In this document: in pieces, positions 17,262 to 26,105 of the stretch
Numbering within the stretch: position 1 is the stretch's first letter
How the letters are laid out: every line of letters starts with the position of its first letter
Assembly (NCBI RefSeq): GCF_018917865.1
Contig: NZ_JAHLPM010000011.1
Span: 62,001 to 126,000 of the forward strand
From: Tissierella simiarum
GTDB lineage: Bacteria > Bacillota > Clostridia > Tissierellales > Tissierellaceae
Direction of reading: 5' to 3'
DNA: 64,000 nucleotides
Notes under the pieces: model-generated
Told to the model about the DNA's origin: nothing
Database searches by the model: none
The model's input: only the letters and a program-made list of their open reading frames with translations
Position numbers and translations under genes: made by a program

Positions 17262-17987
17262 ATGTTTAAAGATATTAAAGTTATATTTTTTGATATGGGA
17301 AATACATTATTACATTTTCATTATGGAAAATCAGATGAAGAAAAAGATGATATTGGATTAAGATTATTAGCAGATTATCTTAAAGAGTTTAATGAAGAGA
17401 TAACTTTAAACGAAATAAAAAGTGATTTTTATGATAAATGGATGGAAATCATGCCTCTAAGAAAAAAGCTATTAATAGAGTTTCCAATAGATGATTACTT
17501 AAATGGATTTCTTCATAAATATAATGTTAAATTGAGTCATAGTGAGTGTATAAAAGCAATTAACTTGTTCTATACAGAGTATAAAAAACAATTATATTTT
17601 GAAAATGATATTGTGGAGATTTTAAGATGTATAAAGTTAAAAGGATATAAAATAGGAGTTATTTCAAATACTTGCTATTATGAAGAGGTGATTAAAGACT
17701 GTTTTAAAATAGCTAAGATAGATAATTTAATAGATTACTATACTTTTAGCTATTATTTAAGAATACTTAAGCCTAATAAAGAGATATTTAAAGTAGCACT
17801 AGGAAAAGCCAATGTTTGTCCACGAGAATCAATTATGGTAGGAGATAATATTGAAGCCGACATAAAACCTGCCTTAGAACTAGGAATAAATACTGTATGG
17901 TTTAATAAAAATAATATTGAAAACAAAACTAGAACTATTCCAGATATAGAAATAGCAAAGATTTCAGAGATATGTAATTACATATAG
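17262..17987 (+). CDS. HAD-superfamily hydrolase
   Basis: About 241 residues from the ATG after GGGAGG. Motif I reads FFDMGNTLL, so the nucleophile Asp is present and the usual second acid is replaced by Gly (D-x-G-N-T, common in this subgroup). Motif II GVISNT, motif III Lys in ILKPNKEIF, motif IV VGDNIEADI. A helical cap is inserted after motif I. Probably a small-molecule phosphatase of unknown substrate. It is 44 bp upstream of a GNAT gene and likely shares a transcript. Confidence 0.85.
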   Translation: MFKDIKVIFFDMGNTLLHFHYGKSDEEKDDIGLRLLADYLKEFNEEITLNEIKSDFYDKWMEIMPLRKKLLIEFPIDDYLNGFLHKYNVKLSHSECIKAINLFYTEYKKQLYFENDIVEILRCIKLKGYKIGVISNTCYYEEVIKDCFKIAKIDNLIDYYTFSYYLRILKPNKEIFKVALGKANVCPRESIMVGDNIEADIKPALELGINTVWFNKNNIENKTRTIPDIEIAKISEICNYI

Positions 17988-18031
17988 ACACTTTAATAAG
18001 AATATAAATTAAGATGTTAAAGGGGGATACT

Positions 18032-18487
18032 ATGCATAAATTTAATGATTTTGATTACTTAACAGATGGAGAAATAGACTTAATACTTGAAAAGAAGCTA
18101 GGAGCGGATGCGGCAAAGGGTTATGTTCAAGCGTATATATATAAAATTTGTTTGCATGATTCAAAAGAGAAGATAGGAATTATAGACATGAGAATTGGGC
18201 ATAACGATAATACCAAGTATGTAGGTCATATTGGATATGAAATAGATGAGAAGTATAGAGGAAATAATTTTGCAGCAAAAGCATGTAGAATTATAAAGGA
18301 AGTGGCTTTAGGATATCAAATGTATAAAGTAATAATAACTTGTAATCCTGAGAATATCCCATCTAGAAAAACTTGTGAAAAAATTGGAGCTAAATTTATA
18401 GAAATATTAGATTTACCTCCAGATAATGAGATCTATTTGAGAGGAGAAAAGAAAAAGTGTGTATATGAATGGACACTGAATAATTAA
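18032..18487 (+). CDS. GNAT family N-acetyltransferase
   Basis: 151 residues from the ATG following AAAGGGGG. The acetyl-CoA binding region is IGYEIDEKYRGNNFAAKACRII (R-G-N-x-[YF]-A variant of the Q/RxxGxG/A motif), and VIITCNPENIPSRKTCEKIGAKFIE is the usual C-terminal alpha4-beta7 segment. It would acetylate a small molecule or protein N-terminus; substrate unknown. Follows the HAD gene. Confidence 0.85.
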   Translation: MHKFNDFDYLTDGEIDLILEKKLGADAAKGYVQAYIYKICLHDSKEKIGIIDMRIGHNDNTKYVGHIGYEIDEKYRGNNFAAKACRIIKEVALGYQMYKVIITCNPENIPSRKTCEKIGAKFIEILDLPPDNEIYLRGEKKKCVYEWTLNN

Positions 18488-18506
18488 TAGACTATTTTAT
18501 TTTTAT

Positions 18507-18539
18507 CTTCATATTTCCTTCATATTTTAAAGATATAAT
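18507..18539 (+). promoter_or_regulatory. DUF2680-gene promoter with tandem response-regulator boxes
   Basis: CTTCATATTT (18507-18516), one base, CTTCATATTT (18518-18527), six bases, TATAAT (18534-18539). Two identical 10-mers one helical turn apart, in place of a -35. The best-matching of three such sites in the window. Confidence 0.75.
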
Positions 18540-18568
18540 GAATTTAGAAAATGAAAGGAGAGATATAT

Positions 18569-18901
18569 ATGAAGAAATTATTAGGAATTGGAGCTTTAGT
18601 GTTAAGTTTAGGAATTGGATCAATGTTTGTTTATGCTGATACGGATAAGCCATCATCAACAGTATTGCCTCAAAGTTCAGATGGAGTAATAGATAATAGA
18701 GAAAGCTGGTTTAAAGAAAAAATGGGCTGGAGAAAAGATCAAGTAAAACAAGCTTTAGAAGATGGATTAATAACAGAAGAGCAATCTAAAAAGTGGGAAG
18801 AACATTTTACTTATATGGAAAAGTTTCATAGTGAAAATGGATTTATGTCAGGGGGATGTCATGGAAATGGTATGATGAGAGGTAGTAGATGGAATAGATA
18901 A
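18569..18901 (+). CDS. Secreted DUF2680-like small protein
   Basis: 110 residues from the ATG after GAAAGGAGAG. A clean signal peptide (KKLLGIGALVLSLGIGSMFVYA) is followed by a mature chain with WFKEKMGWRKDQVKQALEDG and ITEEQSKKWEEHFTYMEKFH, the helical DUF2680 pattern, and a C-terminal tail GGCHGNGMMRGSRWNR with His, Met and Cys. It is often found beside two-component systems. Here its promoter carries the tandem box seen at both regulator genes. A metal-binding or envelope-stress role is inferred from tail composition. Confidence 0.75.
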   Translation: MKKLLGIGALVLSLGIGSMFVYADTDKPSSTVLPQSSDGVIDNRESWFKEKMGWRKDQVKQALEDGLITEEQSKKWEEHFTYMEKFHSENGFMSGGCHGNGMMRGSRWNR

Positions 18902-18923
18902 TCCAAGGGCAGGTGGAGTAACT

Positions 18924-19037
18924 TTGTTTAAGTGGATAAAAAAGATGCTAGATAAAATTACTAAAGCTAATAATGAATCTTTTGGACAAGAAAAACTTGA
19001 TTGCTGCCAATTAAGTAAAAAAGTTAGGAGAGATTAA
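18924..19037 (+). CDS. LDCC-motif small protein, putative metal-binding
   Basis: A 37-residue frame starting TTG at 18924, 7-10 nt after GGTGGAG. The product has a basic start (FKWIKKMLDKITKANN) and ends ESFGQEKLDCCQLSKKVRRD. The E-S-F-G-x-x-x-L-D-C-C core is that of a clostridial family of tiny proteins annotated as LDCC-motif putative metal-binding proteins. It begins 22 bp after the DUF2680-like gene, so it is probably co-transcribed under the two-component system. Its stop lies inside the terminator hairpin. Confidence 0.7.
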   Translation: MFKWIKKMLDKITKANNESFGQEKLDCCQLSKKVRRD

Positions 19038-19060
19038 AAAATTTCTCCTAACTTTTTTGT
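19016..19060. terminator. Bidirectional terminator after the LDCC gene
   Basis: AAAAAAGTTAGGAGA pairs with TCTCCTAACTTTTTT around a roughly 12-nt loop. It serves the rightward LDCC gene and, read leftward, the response-regulator gene. Confidence 0.88.
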
Positions 19061-19079
19061 TAATATATCTAATATATAA

Positions 19080-19775
19080 TTATATGATTCCAAACTTATA
19101 TCCAGCCCCATAAACTGTTAAAACATATTTTGGTTTTTTAGGATTATCTTCAATTTTTTGTCTAATGTTTTTTATATAAGTATCTATTGTTCTATCAAAG
19201 CCCTCATATTGATGACCAAAAGAATTTTCTATAAGTTGCTCCCTTGAAAGAACCACACCAGGATTAGAAACAAGGGCTAATAATATTTTAAATTCATTAA
19301 CAGTTAGATTAACACTTTTATTTTGTTTTCTTACAATCATTTTTTCTACTTCAATTTCTAAATCTCCATCATTAAATACTAAGTTTTCTGCTAAAGGACC
19401 GTAATCTCTATAACTTCTCCTAAGCAGAGCTTTTACTCTACTCGTTAGCTCTCTAGGACTAAAAGGCTTTATTACATAATCATCAGCACCAATAGACAAG
19501 CCTTGGACTCTATGGTCTTCATCAGCTTTAGCTGTAAGCATAATAATAGGAACATCGGACGTACTTCTTATATTAGTACAAACTTCTTCCCCAGATATTT
19601 TAGGAATCATTAAATCTAATATTATTAAATGAATGTTATTAGAGTGGAACAACTCTAAAGCTTTTTTTCCATCTTCAGCAGTAAACACATTAAATCCTTC
19701 TTTGGATAAATATGCTTCTATAACTTCTACAATATTTTTTTCATCTTCAACTATTAAAATATTTTTATGTTCCAT
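19080..19775 (-). CDS. OmpR/PhoB-family response regulator
   Basis: 231 residues. The receiver domain has the acidic pair (VEDEKN), phospho-acceptor Asp in LIILDLMIPK, conserved Thr/Lys (MLTAKA, VIKPFSPREL). A winged-helix DNA-binding domain follows, ending VYGAGYKFGI. RBS AGAGGTGAT. Its own promoter has the tandem box, implying autoregulation. The kinase at 14807-16186 is the likely partner. Confidence 0.93.
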   Translation of the reverse strand: MEHKNILIVEDEKNIVEVIEAYLSKEGFNVFTAEDGKKALELFHSNNIHLIILDLMIPKISGEEVCTNIRSTSDVPIIMLTAKADEDHRVQGLSIGADDYVIKPFSPRELTSRVKALLRRSYRDYGPLAENLVFNDGDLEIEVEKMIVRKQNKSVNLTVNEFKILLALVSNPGVVLSREQLIENSFGHQYEGFDRTIDTYIKNIRQKIEDNPKKPKYVLTVYGAGYKFGII

Positions 19776-19830
19776 ATTATCACCTCTTAGAATATGATAC
19801 CCAAAATATAATAAAATCTATGGAAATTTA

Positions 19831-19863
19831 ATTGTATAAAAGAAATGTGAAGGAAATATGAAG
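19831..19863 (-). promoter_or_regulatory. Response-regulator promoter with tandem boxes
   Basis: On the minus strand: CTTCATATTT (19863-19854), one base, CTTCACATTT (19852-19843), six bases, TACAAT (19836-19831). Same geometry as at 16223-16255 and 18507-18539. Confidence 0.72.
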
Positions 19864-19984
19864 ATGAATTTTTAAATATATATAAATATTACAAAAAATA
19901 TATAAATAAAATTGTTTATTTATATGAACAGTTATGTTATACTTGAATATAATAAATTTATAGAACAGTTAAATAATACTATTT

Positions 19985-20257
19985 ATGAAAAGCTATGATT
20001 TGGTAAAGTAGATTATATAAGGTATCACAGAGATGATTCTAATTGGTGAGAGGAATCTATACAATATATATTTGAAGTGCACCAATGAGCTTTTGGTCGA
20101 AAATTTCAGTAGACTTAAACGGTAGTTCCCGTTACAGAACTAGAGTATGGAAGTACTTGATTTAAGGTAGGATTTTATCCTAAACAGAGTGGAACCGCGA
20201 AAGTAACCTTTTGCCTCTGTATATTTATATATACATGAGGTAAAGGGTTTTTTTATT
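19985..20257 (+). promoter_or_regulatory. T-box leader, cysteine specifier
   Basis: A roughly 270-nt leader with the T-box core AGAGTGGAACCGCG (20187-20200) that base-pairs with the uncharged tRNA acceptor end, and a terminator AACCTTTTGCCTC / GAGGTAAAGGGTT with T-run (20206-20254). The specifier loop reads GAAGTGCACC, giving codon TGC (20078-20080), Cys. This matches the downstream cysteine synthesis genes, which should be read through when tRNA-Cys is uncharged. Confidence 0.93.
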
Positions 20258-20280
20258 TTATAAAATGGGAGGAATAAATA

Positions 20281-21198
20281 ATGATATTAAATAACATTTA
20301 TGAATCTATAGGCAAAACACCGATTATTAGAATAAATCATATTAAGGAAAGAGATATGGCAGAAATATTAGTTAAGATTGAGTCCTTTAATCCAGCAGGA
20401 AGTATAAAAGATAGAGCTAGTTTATATATGATTGAAGATGCTGAAAGAAACGGATTAATTAAAGAGGGAGGAACTATTATAGAGCCTACTAGTGGAAATA
20501 CAGGAATTGCTTTATCTATGATTGGAGCAGCAAAAGGATATAAAGTGATAATAGTAATGCCAGATACTATGAGTATAGAAAGAAGAAGGCTTATGGAGGC
20601 CTATGGAGCAAAAGTTGTGTTAACAGAAGGAAAGTATGGTATGGCAGGTTCTGTAGAATTAGCTGAAAAACTTGCTAAGGAGAATGGATACTTTATGCCA
20701 AACCAATTTGGTAACAATAATAATGTAAAGGCTCACTATGAAACTACAGCAGTAGAAATATTAGAAGATGTTAATGGAGAAATAGATAGCTTTGTAGCAG
20801 GAGTTGGAACTGGAGGTACTATTACTGGAGTAGGTAGAAGATTAAAAGAAATAAAATCAGATACATTGATAGTTGCAGTACAACCATCAAAGTCTCCAGT
20901 ACTATCTGGCGGAAAACCTAGCAGTCATGGAATACAAGGAATAGGGGCTAACTTTGTCCCAGATATTCTTGATAAAACTATAGTTGATGAAATAATTAGT
21001 ATTGATGAAGAGAGTGCTTATTTACAGGCAAAAAATTTAGGAAAATATGAAGGAATACTTTGTGGAATCTCATCTGGAGCTAATTTAGCTGCCGCAATTA
21101 TTATAGCTAAAAGATTAGGCAAAGGGAAAAGAGTAGTGACAGTTCTTCCAGATACGGGAGAAAGATATTTGTCTACAGATTTATTTATTGGAGAGTGA
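20281..21198 (+). CDS. cysK: Cysteine synthase A (O-acetylserine sulfhydrylase)
   Basis: 305 residues. PLP-lysine motif [10 protein letters not shown], phosphate/substrate loop [25 protein letters not shown], and C-terminal [12 protein letters not shown] are all diagnostic. It joins O-acetylserine and sulfide to form cysteine. GGGAGG ribosome site. Controlled by the Cys T-box directly upstream and followed 4 bp later by cysE, so the operon supplies both substrate and product synthesis. Confidence 0.96.
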   Translation: MILNNIYESIGKTPIIRINHIKERDMAEILVKIESFNPAGSIKDRASLYMIEDAERNGLIKEGGTIIEPTSGNTGIALSMIGAAKGYKVIIVMPDTMSIERRRLMEAYGAKVVLTEGKYGMAGSVELAEKLAKENGYFMPNQFGNNNNVKAHYETTAVEILEDVNGEIDSFVAGVGTGGTITGVGRRLKEIKSDTLIVAVQPSKSPVLSGGKPSSHGIQGIGANFVPDILDKTIVDEIISIDEESAYLQAKNLGKYEGILCGISSGANLAAAIIIAKRLGKGKRVVTVLPDTGERYLSTDLFIGE

Positions 21199-21202
21199 TA
21201 TT

Positions 21203-21745
21203 ATGTTTAAGTTCTTAATAAAGGAAGGAAGAAATATATTAGAGAAGGATCCTGCAGCTAAGAACTTATTTGAGACTATTTTTTGCTATCCAAGTTTGAA
21301 GATTTTAATATATCATAAAATAGCCCATTGGTTATATAACAAAAAGAGATATACTTTATCTAGAATTATTTCTCAAAGAGGTAGAAGAAAGACTGGGATA
21401 GAAATTCACCCTGGTGCTAAAATAGGAAAAAAATTCTTTATTGATCATGGAATGGGTGTCGTAATAGGTGAAACTGCTGAAGTGGGAGACAATGTTCTTA
21501 TATATCATGGAGTTACTTTAGGTGGTGTTGGAAATGAAACAAGTGCTAAACGGCATCCCACTATAGAAGACGATGTAATTATAGGAGCAGGAGCTAAAAT
21601 ATTAGGACCTATAACAATTGGAAAAGGAGCGAAGATTGGAGCTAATGCAGTGGTTTTAGAAGATGTACCAGCATATACTACAGCTGTAGGAATACCTGCA
21701 AGAATAGTTAAAAAGAAAGAAAATTATCTAATGTATGTAATATAG
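21203..21745 (+). CDS. cysE: Serine O-acetyltransferase
   Basis: 180 residues from the ATG after GGAGAGTG. Left-handed beta-helix hexapeptide repeats and the conserved [42 protein letters not shown]. The short N-terminus is that of the Gram-positive EpsC/CysE type. It makes O-acetylserine for CysK. The frame is open back to a TTG at 21188 inside cysK but the ribosome site favours 21203. Confidence 0.95.
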   Translation: MFKFLIKEGRNILEKDPAAKNLFETIFCYPSLKILIYHKIAHWLYNKKRYTLSRIISQRGRRKTGIEIHPGAKIGKKFFIDHGMGVVIGETAEVGDNVLIYHGVTLGGVGNETSAKRHPTIEDDVIIGAGAKILGPITIGKGAKIGANAVVLEDVPAYTTAVGIPARIVKKKENYLMYVI

Positions 21746-21749
21746 ATAT

Positions 21750-21785
21750 AAAACCTTCCGTCTATTTTGAGATGGAAGGTTTTAT
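21750..21785 (+). terminator. Terminator of cysKE
   Basis: AAAACCTTCC (21750-21759) pairs with GGAAGGTTTT (21774-21783), T-run follows. Confidence 0.88.
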
Positions 21786-21831
21786 TGTATAATTAAATAA
21801 TAATCAAAGAAAATAAAAGGGGATTGATATT

Positions 21832-22647
21832 ATGAAAGCTAAAATACTAATCGGCAAAATGGCAAAACTTCATAATATATCTACTCAGACTTTAAGGTAT
21901 TATGATAAAATTGGACTTTTGAAACCAGCTTATATAGAAGAAGATAATAACTATAGGTATTACGATATAGAGCAGTCAGCTCATCTTGATTCTATACTTT
22001 TCTTAAAAAGTTTAGGTATGTCTTTAGAAAACATAAAAGAATACTTTGATAACAGGAATTTGAATTATATGATTTCCATGCTAAGGGAAAAAGAAGATGA
22101 TATTGAAAAAGAAATAGAATTACTTAAATTAAGGAAAAGAAGTATTAAGTCTAAAATAGATCTAATAGAAAAGTATAATAAAGAAAATGTGTTTGATAAA
22201 TGTGAAATAAAAACTACTTCTCTTCGGCAAATAATATATCTACCTTTTGAACAGAATGGAAGTGTGTTAGATTTTGAATATAATTTAAAAGAATTAGATT
22301 CCTTAGTTGGAGATCAATTATCTTCGTTTAATAGTATGATTACTTGTATTGTTGGAATGGAAGATCTACTTAAAGGTAATTATAATCAATATAAGTATAT
22401 TGGATTATTATTTCATCAAGATATTTTAAATAGCAATTTAAAAACTATACCTAAGGGTAAGTATGCAACTATAGTTTATAAAGGTAGTTATGATAAAGGA
22501 GAAGTTTACTATGATAAATTACTTCAATTTATAAAAAATGAAGGTCTTAAAGTCATAGGAGATAGTCTATTAATAACTATTACAGATGCCACTTTTACTG
22601 CATTTGAAAAAGAATATATAAACGAAATACAGATACCCGTTATATAA
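21832..22647 (+). CDS. MerR-family regulator with effector-binding domain
   Basis: 271 residues. N-terminal MerR HTH (IGKMAKLHNISTQTLRYYDKIGLLKPAY), a dimerising helix (about 80-125), and a GyrI/BmrR-like C-terminal ligand domain. Such proteins activate multidrug pump genes on binding cationic drugs. The MATE gene 82 bp downstream has a promoter with the 19-bp MerR spacer, so this is its likely activator. Confidence 0.9.
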   Translation: MKAKILIGKMAKLHNISTQTLRYYDKIGLLKPAYIEEDNNYRYYDIEQSAHLDSILFLKSLGMSLENIKEYFDNRNLNYMISMLREKEDDIEKEIELLKLRKRSIKSKIDLIEKYNKENVFDKCEIKTTSLRQIIYLPFEQNGSVLDFEYNLKELDSLVGDQLSSFNSMITCIVGMEDLLKGNYNQYKYIGLLFHQDILNSNLKTIPKGKYATIVYKGSYDKGEVYYDKLLQFIKNEGLKVIGDSLLITITDATFTAFEKEYINEIQIPVI

Positions 22648-22659
22648 GATAAAAATCTA

Positions 22660-22690
22660 TTGACCTTATAGTAACTATAACCCTTAAAAT
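22660..22690 (+). promoter_or_regulatory. MerR-type promoter with 19-bp spacer and dyad operator
   Basis: -35 TTGACC (22660-22665), a 19-bp spacer, -10 TAAAAT (22685-22690). The spacer holds a perfect palindrome TTATAGT-A-ACTATAA (22666-22680). An overlong 19-bp spacer with a centred dyad is the defining layout of MerR-activated promoters. Confidence 0.88.
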
Positions 22691-22729
22691 TGTTTCTAGT
22701 ATGAAAAATTTTAGAAAGGATATGGTTAC

Positions 22730-24082
22730 ATGAAAAAGAAAATAGATTTATTGGAAGATAATATTTCTACCATATTTTTAAAGTATGCAGTACCAAGTAT
22801 AGCTGGTATGTTGGGAACATCTCTCTATGTTTTAGCAGATACTATGTTTGTAGGAAGGGGCGTAGGAAGTGAAGGATTGGCAGCTTTAAATATTTCTATA
22901 CCAATAATGAACTTGCTAACAGCTACTGGGCTCTTAACGGGGATAGGAGGTGCTGCTGCAATGTCCGTATCTATAGGGGAGAAAAAATATGATAAAGTTA
23001 ATGATATCTTCACTCATGGAATGGTTTTAGCATTTATTTTAGGTCTAGTCTATACTATCTTTGGAATAGTTTTTATTGATAAAATCTGCTATTTTCTAGG
23101 TGCAACTAATGAAACTATTACATTGGTTAAAGATTATTCAAAAACAATTATTTCTGCCAGTTTATTTTTTGTGTTATTTAATTCTCTTAACATGTTTATA
23201 CGAAATGATAATGCTCCAAGACTAGGTATGATAGCCATGTTATCTGGTGCAGTATTAAATGTATTTTTAGATTGGCTATTTATTTTTATATTTCACTGGG
23301 GCATGTGGGGGGCAGCTTTTGCTACAGCATTATCTCCTGTAGTGAGTTTAGTAGTTCTAATGCCACATTTTAAAAAAGGAAATACCGATTTAAAACTAGT
23401 AAAGAAGAAAGTAGATAATTTAATTTTAAAAAGAATAATTTTGAATGGGTTACCAAGCTTTATAATGGAATTATCTGTAGGTATAGTTATTTTTGCTTTT
23501 AATAATGTATTGATGAAGATTACTGGGGCAGTTGGTGTATCTGCTTACAGTATAATTGCAAATATATCTTTATTATGTTCTACAATATTTGTTGGAGTTG
23601 CAGAGGCCGTTCAGCCTGTAATTAGTATAAATTATGGTGCTGAAAAAATGGATAGAGTATATAAATCCTTAAAATATTCTCTTGTAACAGTAGCTGTTTT
23701 AGGGGTTGTGTTCTTTATAATAGGAAGATTATTTCCTGAGTTTTTGGTTTCGCTCTTTAATGAAGGGAATAAAGAATTATTAAATATTACTGTGCAAGGT
23801 ATCCAGATTTACTTTTTCAGCTTTTTAGTTATGGGAGCAAACATTACCATGGCAGTTTACTTTCAATCTATAGAATATCCTAAGTTCTCAACTACTATTT
23901 CATTAGCCAGAGGTATGGTATTTATATTATTAGGTCTTAGTATACTTCCAAAACTTTTTGGACTAAAAGGTGTATGGTATACAGTACCATTTGCAGAGAT
24001 AATCACATTTATAATTGCAATATTATGTTTTAAAAAGTCTAAAGATTATATAGAAGGCATTTCTGAAAGTGTTGTTTCTTAA
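22730..24082 (+). CDS. MATE family efflux transporter, MerR-controlled
   Basis: 450 residues, twelve helices, MATE pattern (FLKYAVPSIAGMLGTSLYVLADTMFVGRGVG, then GGAAAMSVSIGEKKYDKVN). Only distantly alike to the MATE at 448-1815. Its position behind a MerR regulator and promoter suggests drug-inducible export. Ends at a terminator. Confidence 0.92.
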   Translation: MKKKIDLLEDNISTIFLKYAVPSIAGMLGTSLYVLADTMFVGRGVGSEGLAALNISIPIMNLLTATGLLTGIGGAAAMSVSIGEKKYDKVNDIFTHGMVLAFILGLVYTIFGIVFIDKICYFLGATNETITLVKDYSKTIISASLFFVLFNSLNMFIRNDNAPRLGMIAMLSGAVLNVFLDWLFIFIFHWGMWGAAFATALSPVVSLVVLMPHFKKGNTDLKLVKKKVDNLILKRIILNGLPSFIMELSVGIVIFAFNNVLMKITGAVGVSAYSIIANISLLCSTIFVGVAEAVQPVISINYGAEKMDRVYKSLKYSLVTVAVLGVVFFIIGRLFPEFLVSLFNEGNKELLNITVQGIQIYFFSFLVMGANITMAVYFQSIEYPKFSTTISLARGMVFILLGLSILPKLFGLKGVWYTVPFAEIITFIIAILCFKKSKDYIEGISESVVS

Positions 24083-24097
24083 AAAATAATTTAAATC

Positions 24098-24135
24098 AGA
24101 CCTTCCATTTTTTATAAAAGTGGAAGGCTTTTTTA
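24098..24135 (+). terminator. Terminator of the second MATE gene
   Basis: CCTTCCATTTT pairs with AAAAGTGGAAGG (one bulge), followed by TTTTTT. Confidence 0.82.
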
Positions 24136-24222
24136 TAGAAATATAGATTTTTATTCTAAAATATAATGGGTATAAAAAGCTTACTGAAACAATAAATATT
24201 TAAAATGAAGGGAGAGGAATTA

Positions 24223-24990
24223 ATGAACAATCTATTTAACTTAAGTGGTAAAGTAGCTTTAATTACAGGGGCATCTAGTGGATTGGGAGTACAATTTGCA
24301 AAAGCTCTTGCAAATTATGGTGCAGACGTAATAATCATAGCAAGGAGATTAGAGAAACTAGAGAAAGTAAGTAAAGAGATTGAGACCTTAGGTAGGAGAT
24401 GCCTCCCAATAAAATGTGATGTAACAAAAGAAGATGAAGTTGTAGCTGCTATAGAAAAGGCAATAAAAGAATTTGGGAAAATTGATATTCTAGTTAACAA
24501 TGCAGGAGTAGGTGCTGGCACTCCAGCTGAAAGCCTTCCATTAGAAGAATGGAAAAATGTAATTGATGTAAATCTAAATTCTGTTTTCTTAGTAGCAAAA
24601 GAAGTAGGTAAACATATGATTGAAAATAAATATGGCCGAATTATAAATATCGCATCCATGTATGGAATCGTAGCTAATAATGCATTGTCAGTTTCACCTT
24701 ATCATGCATCCAAAGCAGGAGTAGTTAATTTAACTAGAGCTTTGGCAGCAGAATGGGCTAAGTATGGAATTACTGTTAATGCAATTGGACCAGGGTTCTT
24801 TGAATCTGAGATGACAGACAATGCTTTAAAAGATGAGCAATTTTTAAGCTATATGAAAGTAACTACACCAATGAGAAGATATGGGAAAATGGGAGAGCTA
24901 GACGGCATTGTAGTTTATTTAGCATCAGATGCTTCAAGCTATACAACAGGGCAGACAATATGTGTCGATGGAGGTACTACTGCAGTATAA
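24223..24990 (+). CDS. Short-chain dehydrogenase/reductase
   Basis: 255 residues from the ATG after GGGAGAGG. Classical SDR: TGASSGLG cofactor loop, VNNAGVG, active-site Ser (IASM), Y-x-x-x-K in PYHASKAG, and C-terminal GQTICVDGG. Closest in style to gluconate 5-dehydrogenase / 3-oxoacyl-ACP reductase types. Arg at the end of beta2 (ARRLEKLEK) suggests NADP(H) preference. Monocistronic; substrate unknown. Confidence 0.9.
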   Translation: MNNLFNLSGKVALITGASSGLGVQFAKALANYGADVIIIARRLEKLEKVSKEIETLGRRCLPIKCDVTKEDEVVAAIEKAIKEFGKIDILVNNAGVGAGTPAESLPLEEWKNVIDVNLNSVFLVAKEVGKHMIENKYGRIINIASMYGIVANNALSVSPYHASKAGVVNLTRALAAEWAKYGITVNAIGPGFFESEMTDNALKDEQFLSYMKVTTPMRRYGKMGELDGIVVYLASDASSYTTGQTICVDGGTTAV

Positions 24991-25000
24991 TCAATATCTT

Positions 25001-25045
25001 AAATGGGCAAATACTTTTATTTGTATTTGTCCATTTTGCTTTTTG
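25001..25045 (+). terminator. Terminator of the SDR gene
   Basis: AAATGGGCAAATAC (25001-25014) pairs with GTATTTGTCCATTT (25023-25036), then a T-rich tail. Confidence 0.85.
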
Positions 25046-25151
25046 TAAGACTATTTATATAAGGAAGGATTTTCCTTGAAAATGTGGAATAGATAATATA
25101 AGAATTTAAAATATTTGACTTATATTGTAGTTTTATAGAAGGGAGAGTAGT

Positions 25152-26105
25152 ATGGGAAGAGTTTCCAATGCATTAAAGATGTATATGCTTCTTCAAGAAA
25201 GAAAAATAATGACTGTTAAGGAAATCGCAGAAATATTAGAAGTAAGCAATAAAATGGTTTATGAATATAAGAAAGATCTATATGAAGCTGATATTTATAT
25301 AGGTACTAAGCTAGGCAGAAACGGAGGCTATTATCTAGAAAATACTTTAAATTTAAAAGGAATCAATATTACAGAAGAAGAAGTAGAAGCACTAAAGATG
25401 GCAAATGAAGCAATAAAAAGTGGGAATTATCATTATGCAATTGAATTTGAAATTTTATCTAGTAAAATACTTAATGCTAAAAAGCATTTTGAAGAAATCC
25501 CTTATTATAACAAAGACATATTGAAACCTATTGAAATTAAAGAAAAAGAAAAACAAATATGGACTCACATCAATAAGGCAATTATTGAAGAGAATAAAAT
25601 AAAAATTAATTATAGCTCCATAAATCACGATAAAAATCAACCTAATATAAAAACTAGAATTATTCATCCCTATGGAATCTTTGATTACGAGGGAGCAATC
25701 TATCTTTATGGCTACTGTGAATTAAGGAAGGATATTAGATTTTTTAAGTTTTCACGTATTAATAAATATGAAATACTAAAAGATAAATTTAAAATTAATA
25801 TAAAATATGACTTAAAAGAAATAATTAATAAATCTTTTGGAATATATGATGACGAACCAATAGATTTAAAGCTTAAAATACATTATCCAATGAGTCAAAT
25901 AGTAAAAGAAAGACAGTATTCTTTAAATCAGAATATAAGAGATATAGATGAAAATACCATATATTTTGAAGCAAAGCTTAAGGGTTATAGAGAAATAAAA
26001 TCTTGGGTTATGAGTATGGGAAGCTTAGTGGAAGTAATCGAACCAGTGAAGCTTAAAGAAGATATATTAGAGGAAGTAAATAAAATTAGAAATTTATACG
26101 AATAA
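25152..26105 (+). CDS. WYL-domain transcriptional regulator, CRISPR-associated by position
   Basis: 317 residues. Residues 1-60 form a winged helix (LKMYMLLQERKIMTVKEIAEILEVSNKMVYEYKKDL), the middle/C-terminal part a WYL domain (KINYSS..., RIIHPYGIFDYEGAIYLYGYCELRKDIRFFKFSRI) and WCX-like extension (LKGYREIKSWVMSMGSLVEVIEP). WYL proteins bind nucleic-acid ligands and control several phage-defence systems. It lies 77 bp upstream of cas6, same strand, and is the only regulator nearby, so it probably controls the cas operon. Confidence 0.88.
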   Translation: MGRVSNALKMYMLLQERKIMTVKEIAEILEVSNKMVYEYKKDLYEADIYIGTKLGRNGGYYLENTLNLKGINITEEEVEALKMANEAIKSGNYHYAIEFEILSSKILNAKKHFEEIPYYNKDILKPIEIKEKEKQIWTHINKAIIEENKIKINYSSINHDKNQPNIKTRIIHPYGIFDYEGAIYLYGYCELRKDIRFFKFSRINKYEILKDKFKINIKYDLKEIINKSFGIYDDEPIDLKLKIHYPMSQIVKERQYSLNQNIRDIDENTIYFEAKLKGYREIKSWVMSMGSLVEVIEPVKLKEDILEEVNKIRNLYE

